Below, piece by piece: positions 1-9,243 of a DNA stretch of 64,000 bases. Below the pieces are notes generated by a model that made no database searches, was not told where the DNA came from, and was given only the letters and a program-made list of their open reading frames with translations. This DNA comes from UBA9715 sp964553375 (GTDB lineage: Bacteria; Actinomycetota; Coriobacteriia; Coriobacteriales; Eggerthellaceae). The DNA is taken from assembly GCA_964553375.1 (NCBI GenBank), contig CAZKKN010000002.1:46407-110406 (forward strand). Reading direction: 5' to 3'. Each line of letters begins with the position of its first letter. The stretch's first letter is position 1. A program made the position numbers and the translations under genes.

Positions 1-1592
1 GTGGCGGCGGCGCTGCCTCGTTTGCGCGGAGCACCCCTGCCTATAGCCGGCCCTCCACCCCCGAGCCCGCTCCCGAACCCGATTGGGAGAGCCGTTCCTA
101 TGATGCGCCTCGCCGCCCTTCGCGGCGCACCTCGTCTCTGGAAGAGGAGCTCGCCGCCCAGAAGACCGGCTTTTCCTGGGAACCGCGGGCCAAACAGCCC
201 TTCGAGGGCTTCGAGGGGGAAGAGGAGAACATCTTCCGCCAGGAGCCGGCCTCCCAAGCCGTCACGGAAGATGCTGCGCCATCCCCCGAGGCGGAATCCT
301 TCGAGGAATATAGCGAGTATGAGGAATACACCGGGTTCGGCGCCCAGGACGCCTTCAACTCCTTCGATGGCTTCAATACGTTCGTCACCGGGCAAAACGC
401 CTTTGAGCCGGAGCTCATCGGCTACGAAGCCGAAGCAGACTACACCCGCCCCTTGGAAAGCGGCGTTGCCCTTGATGGGGAGGGCGCCTTAAGCGAGACA
501 GCATCGGGCAATACCCTGAAGTTCGATGACGATGACCCGTTTTTCAGCCCCAACGCCTCTGGCCTCAATCTCGACCATACCGGCGTCATGGAGCCTTTCA
601 CCTTGGATGGGGAAAACGCTCAGGACAAGGCGCGCAACTACCGGATCGCACCGCCCGAACGCCGCTTCAGCGGCAAGCAGATAGCGCTCATCGTGGGTGG
701 CATCGTGGTCATCGCCGTGGCCGCCATCGCCGTCATAGGTTTCGCGCTGGGCCTGTGGGGAGGTGTGGCCGTACCCAATGTGGTGGGCATGTCCCAACAG
801 GATGCCGAGGCCGCCCTGACCGAGAAGGGCTTCACCACCAAGGTGATGCAGGTGAAATCCGACGAAGTTGAGGGCCGCGTGCTCATCATGGATCCGGGCG
901 CAGGCACCTTCGCCGAAGAGGGCTCCGAGGTCATCATACACGTGGCCACAGCCCGCACCATCCCCAATGTGGTGGGCATGACCTTAGAGGAGGCCCAAGC
1001 CGCCCTGGCCGAAGCGGGATACACCAACGTGAAGACCAATGTGCAATACACCGATGAGGAGGAGGAGGGCATCGTCCTCTCCATCACCCCCGAACCCGAT
1101 TCCCGGGCCCGCAGCAGCGTGGAGATCACTATCACGGTCTCTGAGAACTACCGCGTACCTGATATCTCGGGCATGAGCCTGGAAGAGGCTCAGAAGGCCA
1201 TCGAGGATGCCGAGCTCACGCCTACCATCATGTACATCGATACCGACCAATACCCCGATGGCAGCGTCATCGGCACAGACCCCGAAGCCGGCACCAAAGT
1301 ATCCCAAGGCGCCTATGTGGCCATCACCATCGCCCGGTTGCGGGGCGTGGAGCTCGTAGCCTTGGCTGAAGACCTGATCGCCGAGGGCAAGACCATAGAG
1401 ATCGGCGGCGTGAACTATCAGATAGAATCCGTCTCGTCCATGAGCTATCAAGGCGATGACATCGTTGCGTTCACCATAACCGCCAAGCCCTTCGTCAACT
1501 TCTTCGGGGAAACGCTTTTCGCCAGCTCATCCCAAACCGTCACCGGTCAGATCTCCTTCGATTCAAACAACCAGGTTCTGGGGATCTATTAG
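1..1592 (+). CDS. PASTA-domain membrane protein, 5' truncated (possible C-terminal part of an Stk1/PknB-type kinase)
   Basis: The frame is open from base 3 to the stop at 1592, so about 529 residues are visible and the true start lies outside the window. Residues 1-225 are a low-complexity linker rich in Glu, Ser and Pro. One membrane helix follows (about 227-255), then three PASTA repeats (about 256-318, 320-385 and 387-450), each opening with a P(N/D)(V/I)xGM motif, and an 80-residue tail. PASTA repeats bind peptidoglycan or lipid II on the outside of the cell. The linker-helix-PASTA order matches bacterial Ser/Thr kinases, but the kinase domain is not visible, so that identity is inferred. 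The first in-frame start-like codon (TTG 453) lies inside the linker and is unlikely to be the true start. Confidence 0.8.
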   Translation, partial: GGGAASFARSTPAYSRPSTPEPAPEPDWESRSYDAPRRPSRRTSSLEEELAAQKTGFSWEPRAKQPFEGFEGEEENIFRQEPASQAVTEDAAPSPEAESFEEYSEYEEYTGFGAQDAFNSFDGFNTFVTGQNAFEPELIGYEAEADYTRPLESGVALDGEGALSETASGNTLKFDDDDPFFSPNASGLNLDHTGVMEPFTLDGENAQDKARNYRIAPPERRFSGKQIALIVGGIVVIAVAAIAVIGFALGLWGGVAVPNVVGMSQQDAEAALTEKGFTTKVMQVKSDEVEGRVLIMDPGAGTFAEEGSEVIIHVATARTIPNVVGMTLEEAQAALAEAGYTNVKTNVQYTDEEEEGIVLSITPEPDSRARSSVEITITVSENYRVPDISGMSLEEAQKAIEDAELTPTIMYIDTDQYPDGSVIGTDPEAGTKVSQGAYVAITIARLRGVELVALAEDLIAEGKTIEIGGVNYQIESVSSMSYQGDDIVAFTITAKPFVNFFGETLFASSSQTVTGQISFDSNNQVLGIY

Positions 1593-1598
1593 CCGCCC

Positions 1599-2372
1599 AT
1601 GGCATCCAAGACCTATAAGACCCGCGCCATCGTGCTGAAGAAAACGCGGCTCGGGGAAAAGGACCTCATCATCACCTTGATAGGGGAAAGCGGAAGCCTG
1701 ATCAAGGCTGTGGCCAAAGGGGCCCGCAAGCCGGGCAGCTCCAAAGCAGCGACCTTGGAGCTCTTCTCCACGGTGGACCTGCTTTTGGTCCAGGGTCGCT
1801 CCCTGGACATAGTGAGCGACGCCGCCCTGGTACCCGGGAAAACACCCCTCACCTCCTTGGAGGCCTCAACCTGCGCCTCACCGTTGGCAGAGCTTCTGAG
1901 CCTGGTGGCCCAAGAACAGCTGGAGCAGCCCCGGCTCTTCCAGCTTGCCCAAGCGAGCTTCGACGCTCTGGGCCAGGCCAGTGACGTGAATCGTCTGTTC
2001 ATCACCGCTGCTTCCCTTTGGAAGGTCCTTGGTCAGGCCGGATTCAAGCCCAGCTTCTCCCAGTGCCCCCACTGCGGCCAGGAGGTGCTTGGGGAAGGGG
2101 AGGGGTGTTTGCGCTTCTCACCTGAGGAAGGCGGGGTGCTCTGTACCCAAGCCCCCCAGGCTTTCGATGCCCTGCGGGTGGACCGGGAGGTGCTGCGCTG
2201 GTGCTCGTTCGCCCTTCAGGGCCGCTATGATGAGCTTCTGAACACCTCAGTGGATACCCAGACCGCCCGAGCGCTTCTCAACCTTGCCCGCCAATGGATG
2301 GTCGCCCACATCGGCCGTCCCCTTCGCTCCTTGGATTTTGTTGTAACATCGAATCTGATATGCACCAGATGA
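1599..2372 (+). CDS. recO: DNA repair protein RecO
   Basis: RecO loads RecA onto SSB-coated single-stranded DNA together with RecR in the RecF pathway. The 257-residue product has the usual family length. An N-terminal OB fold (about 1-80) opens with the typical 'TRAIVLKKTRLGEKDLI' segment. The C-terminal helical domain carries a zinc site formed by Cys156, Cys159, Cys170 and Cys182. The ATG lies 6 nt after the preceding stop, which suggests co-transcription. The last codons and the TGA stop lie inside the left arm of a perfect 21-bp inverted repeat, so the C terminus is partly written by that element. Confidence 0.95.
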   Translation: MASKTYKTRAIVLKKTRLGEKDLIITLIGESGSLIKAVAKGARKPGSSKAATLELFSTVDLLLVQGRSLDIVSDAALVPGKTPLTSLEASTCASPLAELLSLVAQEQLEQPRLFQLAQASFDALGQASDVNRLFITAASLWKVLGQAGFKPSFSQCPHCGQEVLGEGEGCLRFSPEEGGVLCTQAPQAFDALRVDREVLRWCSFALQGRYDELLNTSVDTQTARALLNLARQWMVAHIGRPLRSLDFVVTSNLICTR

Positions 2373-2445
2373 ATAGGATCTGAAAGATTACGCTCAGAAG
2401 CTCCGCAGCCTTCGCTCCACCTTCCAGATCCTATTCATCTGGTGC
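2362..2445. repeat. Perfect 21-bp inverted repeat with 42-nt spacer spanning the recO stop
   Basis: Bases 2362-2382 are the exact reverse complement of 2425-2445. The spacer is 2383-2424. The recO stop (2370-2372) lies in the left arm, and the right arm ends 35 nt before the next gene. No T-run follows either arm, so it is not a classical Rho-independent terminator. It could be a REP/MITE-like element, a processed hairpin or a protein-binding site. Confidence 0.85.
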
Positions 2446-2480
2446 GTGTCCTACCTGACAAGAGAAGCAAGGAGGGACCG

Positions 2481-2729
2481 ATGACCACCTACCACCCCCG
2501 CGGCGTGTGCTCGCAGCGCATCGATTTCACTATCACCGACCAGGGGAAACTGACTGACGTATCTTTTCTCGGCGGCTGTAACGGCAACCTCAAGGCCATC
2601 GCCAAGCTCATAGAGGGCAAGGATGCCCAGGAGGTCATAGACCTCTTGGAAGGCAACACCTGCGGCCCCCGCTCCACCTCCTGCGCCGACCAGCTGGCCC
2701 AGGGACTTAAGGAGGCTTTGAGCCGCTAG
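2481..2729 (+). CDS. TSCPD domain protein (TIGR03905-like), function unknown
   Basis: This is an 82-residue protein. I chose ATG 2481 because a GGAGG ribosome site lies at 2470-2474; a longer frame from 2442 would begin inside the inverted repeat. The product holds the Thr-Ser-Cys-x-Asp-type signature near its C terminus (TSCADQLA) and further cysteines at position 10, in GGCNGN and in CGP. These are typical of the TSCPD family, which also occurs fused to vitamin-B12-dependent ribonucleotide reductases. The stand-alone form may bind metal or act in redox chemistry, but no specific function can be read from the sequence. Confidence 0.8.
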   Translation: MTTYHPRGVCSQRIDFTITDQGKLTDVSFLGGCNGNLKAIAKLIEGKDAQEVIDLLEGNTCGPRSTSCADQLAQGLKEALSR

Positions 2730-2900
2730 CCGGGACTCTGTGCGCAAAACGTGGACATTTCGGCGTCTTTCCCCAAATACAGGTAGAATAGACAAGCTGT
2801 GCGAAAACGCAGCAACGCTTAAGGCTTGGATCCGATGACCACCGCATGGGACCCCAGCTTTAAGGGAGCCATGAACTACGGAAAAGGAAGGTGGAAAAGC

Positions 2901-3188
2901 ATGGCAGAGAAACTGAGCATCTCCAAGGAGCGCACCGCAGAACTCGTGAAGGAGTTCGGGGGCGACGAGAAGAACACCGGCAACGTGGAAGTGCAGGTGG
3001 CCATCCTCACCGAGCGCATCCGCAACCTCACGGAGCATCTCAAGACCCACAAGAAGGACAATCACACCCGTCGCGGCCTGATGAAGCTCATCGGTAAACG
3101 CCGTGGCCTGCTGAAATACATCAAGCAGCGCAACATCGACCAATACCGCGCCTTGGTGCAGAAGCTTGGCATCCGCGACAATATCTAG
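2901..3188 (+). CDS. rpsO: 30S ribosomal protein S15
   Basis: S15 binds 16S rRNA early in assembly of the platform of the 30S subunit. The 95-residue product carries the diagnostic 'VQVAILTERIRNLTEHL' and 'RRGLLKYI' segments. I chose ATG 2901, preceded by an AAGGAAGG ribosome site, over the upstream in-frame ATG at 2835 because it gives the family length. The gene sits directly before pnp, the classic rpsO-pnp arrangement, with a hairpin between them. Confidence 0.96.
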   Translation: MAEKLSISKERTAELVKEFGGDEKNTGNVEVQVAILTERIRNLTEHLKTHKKDNHTRRGLMKLIGKRRGLLKYIKQRNIDQYRALVQKLGIRDNI

Positions 3189-3194
3189 GCACTG

Positions 3195-3219
3195 AGAACC
3201 CGCGGGAAGCGGGTTCTTT
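3195..3219 (+). terminator. rpsO-pnp intercistronic hairpin
   Basis: A 9-bp perfect GC-rich stem (3195-3203 with 3209-3217) has a GGGAA loop and is followed by a short TT. It lies 6 nt after the rpsO stop and 37 nt before pnp. It may be a partial terminator or an RNA-processing site, as in the rpsO-pnp operons of other bacteria. The short T-run argues against full termination. Confidence 0.65.
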
Positions 3220-3256
3220 CACAAAGAGGAACAAAGAGGAAGAGGAAAGAATAAGC

Positions 3257-5440
3257 ATGGAGAAGATCGTCGAAGAATTCGAACTCTACGGCAAGACCTA
3301 TCGACTGGAAACCGGCGAGCTCGCCAAACAGGCAACCGGTGCGGTAGTGGTATGCCAGGGCGACACCACGGTGCTGGTGACCGCCGTTATTTCCAAAGAT
3401 GAGAAGGACTATGATTTCTTCCCGCTCACCGTTGACTACATCGAGAAGATGTATGCCGTGGGCCGCATCCCCGGCGGGTATCTGAAGCGCGAATCCCGTC
3501 CGTCTGAGAAGGGCACCTTAACGGCCCGCATGATCGACCGTCCCATCCGCCCCGGCTTCGCCGACGGCTTCAAGCGTGAGGTCCATGTGGTGGCCACCAC
3601 CCTGGTGGCAGACCAGATCAACCCCATCGACAACATCTGCGTCATGGGCGCTTCCGCCGCCTTGATGATCGGCGACGCGCCTTTCGATGGTCCTTGCGCC
3701 TGCGTGCGCGTGGGCCGCGACATCCAGACCGGCGATTTCATCTGCAACCCCACCTATGAGGAGCAGGAGAACTCGGATCTGGACCTGGTCATCGCAGGCA
3801 CCACCGATTACATCTCCATGATCGAGGCCGGCGCCGAGGAGATCTCCGAAGAGGACATGCTCGCCGCCATGAGCTTCGGCCAGACGGCTATCGCCCAGTT
3901 CTGCGAGGCTCAGCAGCGCTTCCTGGACCGTTGCACCATCGAGAGCCGCGAGTGGCCCGTCCATCAGGCAGACCCCTGCATCGAGGAGCGCGTGGGCAAA
4001 TACGCCGCCGATATGAGCGCCGCCCTGAAGGACCCGGACAAGCTCGCCCGCATGGAGAAGGTGGAGGAGCTCAAGGCCCGCATCGAATCCGAGCAGTTCA
4101 GCGACGAGGAGCGCCTGGCATGGAAGGGCGACATCGCCGCAGCCTTGAAGAGCCTGGAGAAGCATGCCATGCGCGCGATGATCATCGAGACCGGTGAGCG
4201 TGCCGACGGCCGCACCCCCGAGGAGATCCGCCCCCTCTACATCGTGCCGGGTTATCTGCCGCGCGTCCATGGTTCGGGCCTCTTCCAGCGCGGCCAGACC
4301 CAGGTGCTCTCCATCTGCACCTTGGGCATGCTCAACGAATGGCAGCGCCTGGATACCATCGAACCCGTGGACGGCAAACGCTACATGCACCATTACAACT
4401 TCCCGCCCTATTGCACCGGTGAGGCCGGCCGCATGGGAGCGCCGAAGCGCCGCGAAGTGGGCCACGGCGCCCTGGCCGAGCGCGCGCTGAAGCCGGTGCT
4501 CCCCAGCGAGGATGAATTCCCTTACGCCATCCGCGTGGTCTCGGAGGTGCTGGAGTCCAACGGCTCTTCCTCCATGGCCTCCACCTGCGGTTCCACCTTG
4601 GCCCTCATGGACGCAGGCGTGCCCATCAAGGCCCCGGTCTCCGGCATCGCCATGGGCCTCATCAAGGAGGGCGATGACGTGGTGATCCTGTCGGACATCC
4701 AGGGCATCGAGGACTTCCTGGGCGATATGGACTTCAAGGTGACCGGCACCGAGGCCGGCATCACCGCCTTGCAGATGGATAACAAGGCCCGCGGCCTTTC
4801 GGTTGAGATCCTCGCTCGCGCCCTTGAGCAGGCAAAACGCGGCCGTGCCTTCATCCTGCAGGCCATGCTGGAGAAGATTCCTGCTCCCCGTGAGACCCTT
4901 TCGGACTACGCGCCGCGCATCGAGACCATCCACATCCCCGTGGATAAGATCCGCGACGTCATCGGCTCGGGTGGCAAGGTGGTGCGCGGCATCCAAGAGG
5001 AAACCGGCGTGTCCATCGACATCCAAGAAGACGGCACCATCCATATCGCCGCCGTAGACGGCGAAGCCGGAGAGGCCGCCAAGGCCATGATCTTGGGCAT
5101 CGTGAAAGAGCCCGAGGTGGGCGAGGAGTACGAAGGCGAAGTGGTGGGCATCAAGGACTTCGGCGCTTTCGTGAAGCTCACTCCGGCGAAAGACGGCCTG
5201 CTCCACATCTCCCGTGTGGCCAACGGCCGCGTGGGCAAGGTGGAAGACGTGCTGTCCGTGGGCGATACGGTGAAGGTGGTCGTTTTGGATGTTGATCCCA
5301 AAAACGGCAAGATCTCCCTTGACCGCCTGGATAAGCCCGATGTAGCCGGTGGCGACGACAATCGCGGCAACCATGGCGAGCGTCCCCATCACAACGATAA
5401 CCACCGGGATCGCAAGCCGCGCCGCAGCCATGGAGCCTAG
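3257..5440 (+). CDS. pnp: Polyribonucleotide nucleotidyltransferase (PNPase)
   Basis: PNPase degrades RNA 3'-to-5' by phosphorolysis and works with RNases J and Y, both also in this window. The 727-residue protein has two RNase PH-like domains separated by a helical linker, a KH domain (about 555-615, with GSGGK) and an S1 domain (about 620-690, with FGAFVKL). A hydrophilic tail rich in His, Asn, Asp and Arg ends the protein. The start is ATG 3257 after AGAGGAAAG. The leader just upstream contains a tandem ACAAAGAGGA duplication. The length and domain order are normal. Confidence 0.97.
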   Translation: MEKIVEEFELYGKTYRLETGELAKQATGAVVVCQGDTTVLVTAVISKDEKDYDFFPLTVDYIEKMYAVGRIPGGYLKRESRPSEKGTLTARMIDRPIRPGFADGFKREVHVVATTLVADQINPIDNICVMGASAALMIGDAPFDGPCACVRVGRDIQTGDFICNPTYEEQENSDLDLVIAGTTDYISMIEAGAEEISEEDMLAAMSFGQTAIAQFCEAQQRFLDRCTIESREWPVHQADPCIEERVGKYAADMSAALKDPDKLARMEKVEELKARIESEQFSDEERLAWKGDIAAALKSLEKHAMRAMIIETGERADGRTPEEIRPLYIVPGYLPRVHGSGLFQRGQTQVLSICTLGMLNEWQRLDTIEPVDGKRYMHHYNFPPYCTGEAGRMGAPKRREVGHGALAERALKPVLPSEDEFPYAIRVVSEVLESNGSSSMASTCGSTLALMDAGVPIKAPVSGIAMGLIKEGDDVVILSDIQGIEDFLGDMDFKVTGTEAGITALQMDNKARGLSVEILARALEQAKRGRAFILQAMLEKIPAPRETLSDYAPRIETIHIPVDKIRDVIGSGGKVVRGIQEETGVSIDIQEDGTIHIAAVDGEAGEAAKAMILGIVKEPEVGEEYEGEVVGIKDFGAFVKLTPAKDGLLHISRVANGRVGKVEDVLSVGDTVKVVVLDVDPKNGKISLDRLDKPDVAGGDDNRGNHGERPHHNDNHRDRKPRRSHGA

Positions 5441-5444
5441 GGCT

Positions 5445-6212
5445 GTGATCCGCGTCGCTGTTGCCGGCTGTGCCGGTCGCATGGGCACAGCCGTGGTGAA
5501 TGCCGTATCCGATGCCGCAGACATGGAATTGGTCTGCGGCATCGACCCGCACGGGACCGCGTCATCCTTTCCCGTCTACAAGGACATAGTTGAAGCCCTC
5601 GCCGAAGAGAGCTTCGATGTGCTCGTTGATTTCACCGCTCCTTCGGTGGTGGCGGGCAACCTTGAGGCGGCGCTGCCCCAAGGGGTGAACTGCGTTGTGG
5701 GCACAACGGGGCTTTCCACCGAGGAGCTTGAGCGCCTCGCTGCTCTCGCATCCCCAGGGACATGCCTGTTCTACGCCCCCAACTTCACCACGGGAGCCGT
5801 GCTCATGATGGAGTTCGCCAAGGCGGCGGCTCCCTATTTCCCCCAGGCCGAGGTGATGGAGTTCCATCATTGCCGCAAGAAGGACGCCCCATCGGGTACG
5901 GCCGTCCGCACAGCCCAGCTCATAGCCCAAGCCCGGGATGGCGAACCCTCAGAGGCCCCCGGGGCCGAAACCGAGGTGAATGGCTGCGAGGGGGCCCGGG
6001 GCGCCTTGGTAGAGGGGATCCCCGTCCATTCGGTGCGCTCCATGGGCTATGTGGCCAGCCAAGAGGTGATCTTCGGCTCTTTGGGGCAAACCCTCACCAT
6101 CCGCCACGATTCCTGGGACACCGGTTCCTATATGCCGGGGGTATTGCTGGGAATCCGCTCGGTAGGGGACCGAAGCGGGCTCATCGTGGGCCTGGAGAAC
6201 TTCATGCAATAA
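5445..6212 (+). CDS. dapB: 4-hydroxy-tetrahydrodipicolinate reductase
   Basis: DapB reduces hydroxy-tetrahydrodipicolinate with NAD(P)H in diaminopimelate/lysine synthesis and therefore supplies the peptidoglycan cross-linking residue. Visible signatures are the dinucleotide motif GCAGRMG (residues 8-14), DFTAP, VVGTTGLS and the catalytic EFHHCRKKDAPSGTA block. I chose GTG 5445 because GGAG lies 9 nt upstream. The ATG at 5430 overlaps the pnp stop and lacks a ribosome site, though it remains possible. dapA follows, and dapF is further downstream at 23758. Confidence 0.95.
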   Translation: MIRVAVAGCAGRMGTAVVNAVSDAADMELVCGIDPHGTASSFPVYKDIVEALAEESFDVLVDFTAPSVVAGNLEAALPQGVNCVVGTTGLSTEELERLAALASPGTCLFYAPNFTTGAVLMMEFAKAAAPYFPQAEVMEFHHCRKKDAPSGTAVRTAQLIAQARDGEPSEAPGAETEVNGCEGARGALVEGIPVHSVRSMGYVASQEVIFGSLGQTLTIRHDSWDTGSYMPGVLLGIRSVGDRSGLIVGLENFMQ

Positions 6213-6275
6213 GACTAGGCGGCGATTTCTGCCATAATGGTGGCAGGAACATCGCCGAGCTTCGAGGAGCAAACA

Positions 6276-7166
6276 ATGGCTGAACCACAATTCGGACGCC
6301 TTATCACCGCTGCCATCACCCCATTCGACCGTGACGGGGAGCTGGACATCCCGCGCACCGAGGAATTCACCGAGCGCCTCATAGCCGGTGGCACCGATGC
6401 CATCATCGTGTGCGGCACCACTGGCGAGAGCCCCACGGTGTTCTACCCTCAGAAGATGCAGGTGATAGAAGCGGTGGTCAAGACCGCTGCAGGCCGTGTG
6501 CCCGTCATAGCCAACGTGGGCGATAACTGCACCGCCGACACGGTGGATTTCGCCGCCGACGTGGCCCCGTTAGGGGTAGACGGGTTCATGTGCGTGGTTC
6601 CCTACTACAACAAGCCTCCCCAAGAGGGGCTCTACCAGCACTTCAAGACCATCGCCCGCTCCACGGAGCTGCCCATCATCCTTTACAACATCCCCAGTCG
6701 CTGCGTGGTGAACATGACTGCGGATACCACGTTGCGCCTAGCCGACGAATGCCGGAACATCGTGGCCATAAAGGAGGCCTCGGGCGATATCGAGCAGGTG
6801 AAGGCGATCCTTGCCGGGGCCCCGGAGGATTTTTCGGTTTATTCCGGTGACGATTCCTTTACATTGCCCCTGATGGAGGCCGGTGGCACCGGCGTCATCT
6901 CTACCATATCCAATGTGGCAACGGCCCCGATGAAAGCCATCGTGGACGCGGCCGCCGAGGGGCGCTGGGATGAAGCCCGGGCCTTGAATGAAGAGCTCCT
7001 GCCGCTCATGGTGGGGCTTTTCGCCACCACCAATCCCATTCTGGTGAAGGAAGCCTTGGATCTGGTGGGCTTTCCCGTGGGTGGCGTGCGCCTGCCTTTG
7101 GTGCCGGCCACATCTGAACAACGGGAGGAACTGAAGCGCGTCATGCAGATAACCGGCGTGCTCTGA
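6276..7166 (+). CDS. dapA: 4-hydroxy-tetrahydrodipicolinate synthase
   Basis: DapA condenses pyruvate with aspartate semialdehyde, the first committed step to diaminopimelate and lysine. The 296-residue TIM-barrel protein has the Schiff-base lysine (Lys166 in VAIKEASGD), the catalytic tyrosine (Tyr137 in ILYNIPSR) and the substrate threonine pair (Thr48-Thr49 in CGTTGES). ATG 6276 follows a GAGGAG ribosome site. The gene lies 63 nt after dapB, probably in the same transcript. Confidence 0.97.
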   Translation: MAEPQFGRLITAAITPFDRDGELDIPRTEEFTERLIAGGTDAIIVCGTTGESPTVFYPQKMQVIEAVVKTAAGRVPVIANVGDNCTADTVDFAADVAPLGVDGFMCVVPYYNKPPQEGLYQHFKTIARSTELPIILYNIPSRCVVNMTADTTLRLADECRNIVAIKEASGDIEQVKAILAGAPEDFSVYSGDDSFTLPLMEAGGTGVISTISNVATAPMKAIVDAAAEGRWDEARALNEELLPLMVGLFATTNPILVKEALDLVGFPVGGVRLPLVPATSEQREELKRVMQITGVL

Positions 7167-7266
7167 TCTTGGACGGAAGCATGCTTCAGGCATGCATTGA
7201 GATAGAAGAAGGCATCCCACGCGCCTGAAGGCCGGGGTGCCGAATGAAGAATGAAACGAGGTATGA

Positions 7267-9171
7267 ATGACCCAGGGAAACGAGGGTTCTAAACCCGAGC
7301 GCAAGCATGGGCAGAATCAGAAAGACGGGCAGAACCAGAAGGGCTCGGCCCCGAATCAGCGGCGCAAGCGCAATGGCCGCGAAACGAAATCGATCAAGTA
7401 CGTGAAGTTGGAGAAGGAGCGGCCGAGCCTCACGCGCGATGCCACCTCCGCCAAGCAGGCATCCAAGCAAAACCAGCACCATAAGCCGCGCCGCGGCTCG
7501 GGCAACGCCAAGAAGAAGGGCGCACAGCTGAAGATCATCCCCTTGGGTGGCCTGGATGCCATCGGCAAGAACATGACCGTATTCGAATGCGGCAACGACA
7601 TGGTGCTCGATGACGCAGGCCTCATGTTCCCCGATGACGACCATCCCGGCATCGACCTCATCCTGCCGGACTACACCTATGTATTGGAGAACGCCGACAA
7701 GCTCCGCGGCATCGTGATCACCCACGGTCACGAGGACCACACTGGCAGTTTGCCCTACCTTTACAAGGACCTGGGCAAAGACGTGCCCATCTACGCTTCC
7801 AAATTCACCCTCGGCCTCATCGAGGGCAAGTTCAAGGAGCACCGCATCAAAAACGCCAAACTGGTGGAGGTCAATCCCGGCGACAAGATAAAGCTAGGCT
7901 GCATCGAGGTGGAATTCTTCGCGGTGAACCACTCCATCCCCGGCGCTTTGGGCGTGCTTTTCCGCAGCCCCGCGGGCAATGTGCTCCATACCGGCGACTT
8001 CAAGCTGGACCAGACGCCCATCGATGGCATCACCACCGATTTCGCAGCCCTTTCCCGTTTCAACCAGGAGGGCGTGGACCTCATGCTCTCGGATTCCACC
8101 AACGCCATGAAAAAGGAGTTCACCCCCTCTGAGCGCGAGGTGGGTAAAGAGCTCGCCCGTATCATCAAGCAGGCGAAGGGCCGCGTGGTCATCGCCTCCT
8201 TCGCCAGCCAGATCCACCGGATGCAGCAGATCTGCGATGCCGCCGTGGCCAATGGCCGCAAGGTGGTGGTCACCGGCCGCTCCATGATCCAAAACACCGA
8301 TATTGCCCGCAAGCTCGGCTATCTGAACATCGATGACAAGGACCTGGTGGATGCTTACGAGCTTTCCGGTATCCCGCCAGAGAAAGTGGTGGTCATGTGC
8401 ACCGGCTCCCAAGGCGAGCCCCTGTCCGCCCTCTCCCGCATCGCCAGCGGCCTGCATAAGACCATAGAGATAGATGAGGGCGATACGGTGATCATCTCCG
8501 CCACGCCGGTGCCGGGCAACGAGAAGGCTGTGACCCGCGTGATCAACCTCCTGTCGAAGATCGGAGCCGATGTCTACGACAAATCCCGGGCCATGGTGCA
8601 CGTATCGGGCCATGCCGGCGCCGAGGAGCTGAAGCTCGTGCTCTCCATCGTGCAGCCGAAATCGTTCATGCCGGTCCATGGTGAGGCCGCCCATCTGCGG
8701 GCCCATGCCCATCTGGCCGAGGAGACGGGGGTTCCGCCCGAGAACATCTTCATCTGCGAGAACGGTGAGGGCTTGGTGCTGGATTCAGGAGGCGTGCGCC
8801 TGGGCGACACCGTCCAAAGCGGCGTGGTCTATGTGGATGGCCTCTCGGTGGGGGATACCTCCCAGGATGTGCTGGATGAGCGCGTCACCTTGGGCGCGCA
8901 GGGCTTCGCCGTGCTCTCGGCGGCCTACAATCCCAAAACCCGCAAGCTCGCCGCACCCATCGCCATTGAGATGCATGGCATCACAGGCGGAGACGACCCC
9001 TATGTGGCTGTGGAGGCCAAAGAGGCCGTGGAGGCGGCGCTCAAGAAGCATCTGCAGAAGGGCGCCACATTGGCTGAGCTGCGCAAAGCGGGAAGGGATA
9101 CCCTGCTCAACCTGCTCTGGGAGCGCACCAAGCAACGCCCCATGGTGGTATCCACCATTCTGGAGGTCTGA
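7267..9171 (+). CDS. rnj: Ribonuclease J
   Basis: RNase J is a metallo-beta-lactamase/beta-CASP nuclease with endonuclease and 5'-to-3' exonuclease activity in mRNA turnover and rRNA maturation. The zinc motif THGHEDHTG holds His153, His155, Asp157 and His158. The beta-CASP and C-terminal segments are intact ('SGHAGAEELKL', 'PVHGEAAHLRAHA'). About 93 residues of Lys, Arg, Gln and Asn-rich sequence precede the core, so the 634-residue product is longer than the roughly 555 residues typical of Firmicutes RNase J. Such a basic extension could bind RNA or partner nucleases. Confidence 0.95.
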   Translation: MTQGNEGSKPERKHGQNQKDGQNQKGSAPNQRRKRNGRETKSIKYVKLEKERPSLTRDATSAKQASKQNQHHKPRRGSGNAKKKGAQLKIIPLGGLDAIGKNMTVFECGNDMVLDDAGLMFPDDDHPGIDLILPDYTYVLENADKLRGIVITHGHEDHTGSLPYLYKDLGKDVPIYASKFTLGLIEGKFKEHRIKNAKLVEVNPGDKIKLGCIEVEFFAVNHSIPGALGVLFRSPAGNVLHTGDFKLDQTPIDGITTDFAALSRFNQEGVDLMLSDSTNAMKKEFTPSEREVGKELARIIKQAKGRVVIASFASQIHRMQQICDAAVANGRKVVVTGRSMIQNTDIARKLGYLNIDDKDLVDAYELSGIPPEKVVVMCTGSQGEPLSALSRIASGLHKTIEIDEGDTVIISATPVPGNEKAVTRVINLLSKIGADVYDKSRAMVHVSGHAGAEELKLVLSIVQPKSFMPVHGEAAHLRAHAHLAEETGVPPENIFICENGEGLVLDSGGVRLGDTVQSGVVYVDGLSVGDTSQDVLDERVTLGAQGFAVLSAAYNPKTRKLAAPIAIEMHGITGGDDPYVAVEAKEAVEAALKKHLQKGATLAELRKAGRDTLLNLLWERTKQRPMVVSTILEV

Positions 9172-9194
9172 GGCGGCCTGAAGCGCATTTGGTT

Positions 9195-9200
9195 TATAAT
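9195..9200 (+). promoter_or_regulatory. Candidate -10 box before ftsK
   Basis: A perfect TATAAT lies 44 nt before the ftsK start in the 72-nt gap after rnj. No good -35 hexamer is visible at 16-18 nt spacing, so the promoter assignment is tentative. Confidence 0.35.
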
Positions 9201-9243
9201 TACTGCGTTGAATCGTAGTAGAAATGCAGCATAAGGATCTATC

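Noticed and set aside
3518..5542. A 674-codon open frame on the minus strand opposite pnp
   Set aside because: It is fully antisense to a complete PNPase, is rich in His, Asp, Gly and Ala as expected from reading GC-rich codons backwards, and shows no domain or ribosome site.
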